In this document: in pieces, positions 63,419 through 64,000 of the stretch
Layout: each line of letters begins with the position of its first letter
How positions within the stretch are numbered: the first letter of the stretch is position 1
DNA from: Cepaea nemoralis
Lineage: Eukaryota > Mollusca > Gastropoda > Stylommatophora > Helicidae
Assembly (NCBI GenBank): GCA_014155875.1
Contig: JACEFZ010018303.1
Location: forward strand, 1,204,501 to 1,268,500
Direction of reading: 5' to 3'
Length of the DNA stretch: 64,000 nt
Position numbers and translations under genes: made by a program
The notes under the pieces: model-generated
Told to the model about the DNA's origin: nothing
Seen by the model: only the letters and a program-made list of their open reading frames with translations
Database searches by the model: none

Positions 63419-64000
63419 CTACAGTGTCACTGTTTCTGGTGATAAATCTTCGCTCTTCTCCTGTACTTCAGGTATCTCTATATTTGAAGGTCTACTTAAA
63501 ATGTCTGCCAAAGAGTTCAATGATCCCTTCAAATGTTGGATTGTAAAGGCATAGTTTGCCAATATTAAGGACCATCTGTAGATCCTGTTGTTTTGAGGGA
63601 TGCCAGACTGCATTACCGCAAGGGGAGAGTTGTCGGACTGGATTACAAACTCTGCACCTGCAAAAACCTATGCAGTTTTCTCACACAATAGATTACGCTG
63701 AGGCCCTCCAATTCAGAAGCTGAGTATCTTGATTCAGCAGGGCTGATTTTACGGCTTACATACATCACAGGGTGGAACCTCCCGTCGTAAAACTGGCCTA
63801 ATATACCAGATATGGAAATCGCACTTGCGTCTGTGTGGAGAAAATAGGTAAGATTTTGATTAGGTAAACGCAAAATAGGTGGTACACTGAATAAATATTT
63901 CAATTTTGACAATGAGCCAATTAACTTTGCATCTTGTACATCTAATTTAGCCGAAGCTTTCAAAATATTTGAAAAAACACTGGTGATTTCCGCCAGATTG
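63419..64000 (-). pseudogene. Ty3/Gypsy RT end and RNase H (element G3, cut by window edge)
   Basis: Minus strand: end of RT connection region (KLDVQDAKLIGSLSKLKYLF), RNase H (LRLPNQNLTYFLHTDASAIS, VMYVSRKISPAESRYSASEL, IYCVRKLHRFL), a one-base frameshift near 63655, then QSDNSPLAVM and NYAFTIQHLKGSLNSLADIL followed by SRPSN. The frame ends at 63419, about 24 residues after the ADILSR motif, with no integrase after it. As in G1, pol seems to finish with RNase H. The rest of the element lies to the right of the window. Confidence 0.82.

Overview
This is an animal nuclear genome window made almost entirely of mobile DNA. It is AT-rich and full of microsatellites. It carries non-LTR (LINE) elements of several families, Ty3/Gypsy-type LTR elements, Penelope-like elements, Helitron-like and hAT-like DNA elements, tRNA-derived SINEs and tandem repeats. 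The mixture (LINEs ending in a C-terminal C2H2 finger, Gypsy elements resembling the Gmr1 group, Penelope-like elements, long GACA/GATA tracts) fits a marine invertebrate. A mollusc is my best guess, but only from general knowledge. I found no convincing host gene, no rRNA or functional tRNA gene, and nothing bacterial.

Layout: (1) 1-5.1 kb holds a broken Gypsy element on the minus strand (gag start, protease, integrase C-terminus, RT/RNase H, in that order) cut by two LINE 3' ends. (2) 5.1-8.1 kb holds repeat Y, a short Helitron-like element, a large GACA/GGCA inverted repeat and a 5'-truncated LINE (family E). (3) 8.1-28.4 kb is copy A of a large duplicated block. (4) 28.4-38.2 kb has an RNase H LINE, a rearranged LINE-A with a second LINE-A fragment nested in it, and a Penelope-like element with a GIY-YIG domain. 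(5) 38.2-47.2 kb is a second copy of repeat Y followed by a Helitron-like element that has been split by a 7.5-kb LTR retrotransposon with gag-protease but no pol. (6) 47.3-60.3 kb is copy B of the duplicated block. (7) 60.2-64 kb has a perfect inverted repeat, a pair of inverted LTR-like sequences, unassigned AT-rich DNA, and a Gypsy RT/RNase H running off the right edge.

Blocks A and B share the same series of parts: repeat X, a 51-bp VNTR, a LINE-C 3' fragment, a 54/57-bp minisatellite, a SINE, 24-bp and 52-bp repeats, an older SINE, head-to-head LINE-C pieces, then repeat Y and repeat X. They differ by clean insertions with target-site duplications. A gained LINE-E, LINE-A and LINE-B copies (LINE-B itself carries a hAT MITE). 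B gained a Penelope-like fragment, a LINE-D and a SINE. This gives an insertion history readable from the sequence alone.

The two points I find most interesting are linked. The Gypsy elements have integrase placed before reverse transcriptase, or pol ending just after RNase H, and the intact gag has a SCAN-like capsid region. Both are traits known from Gmr1-like Ty3/Gypsy elements. Separately, the long minisatellite appears to be an amplified SINE tail whose units are multiples of three bases. All sequence comparisons here were made by eye.
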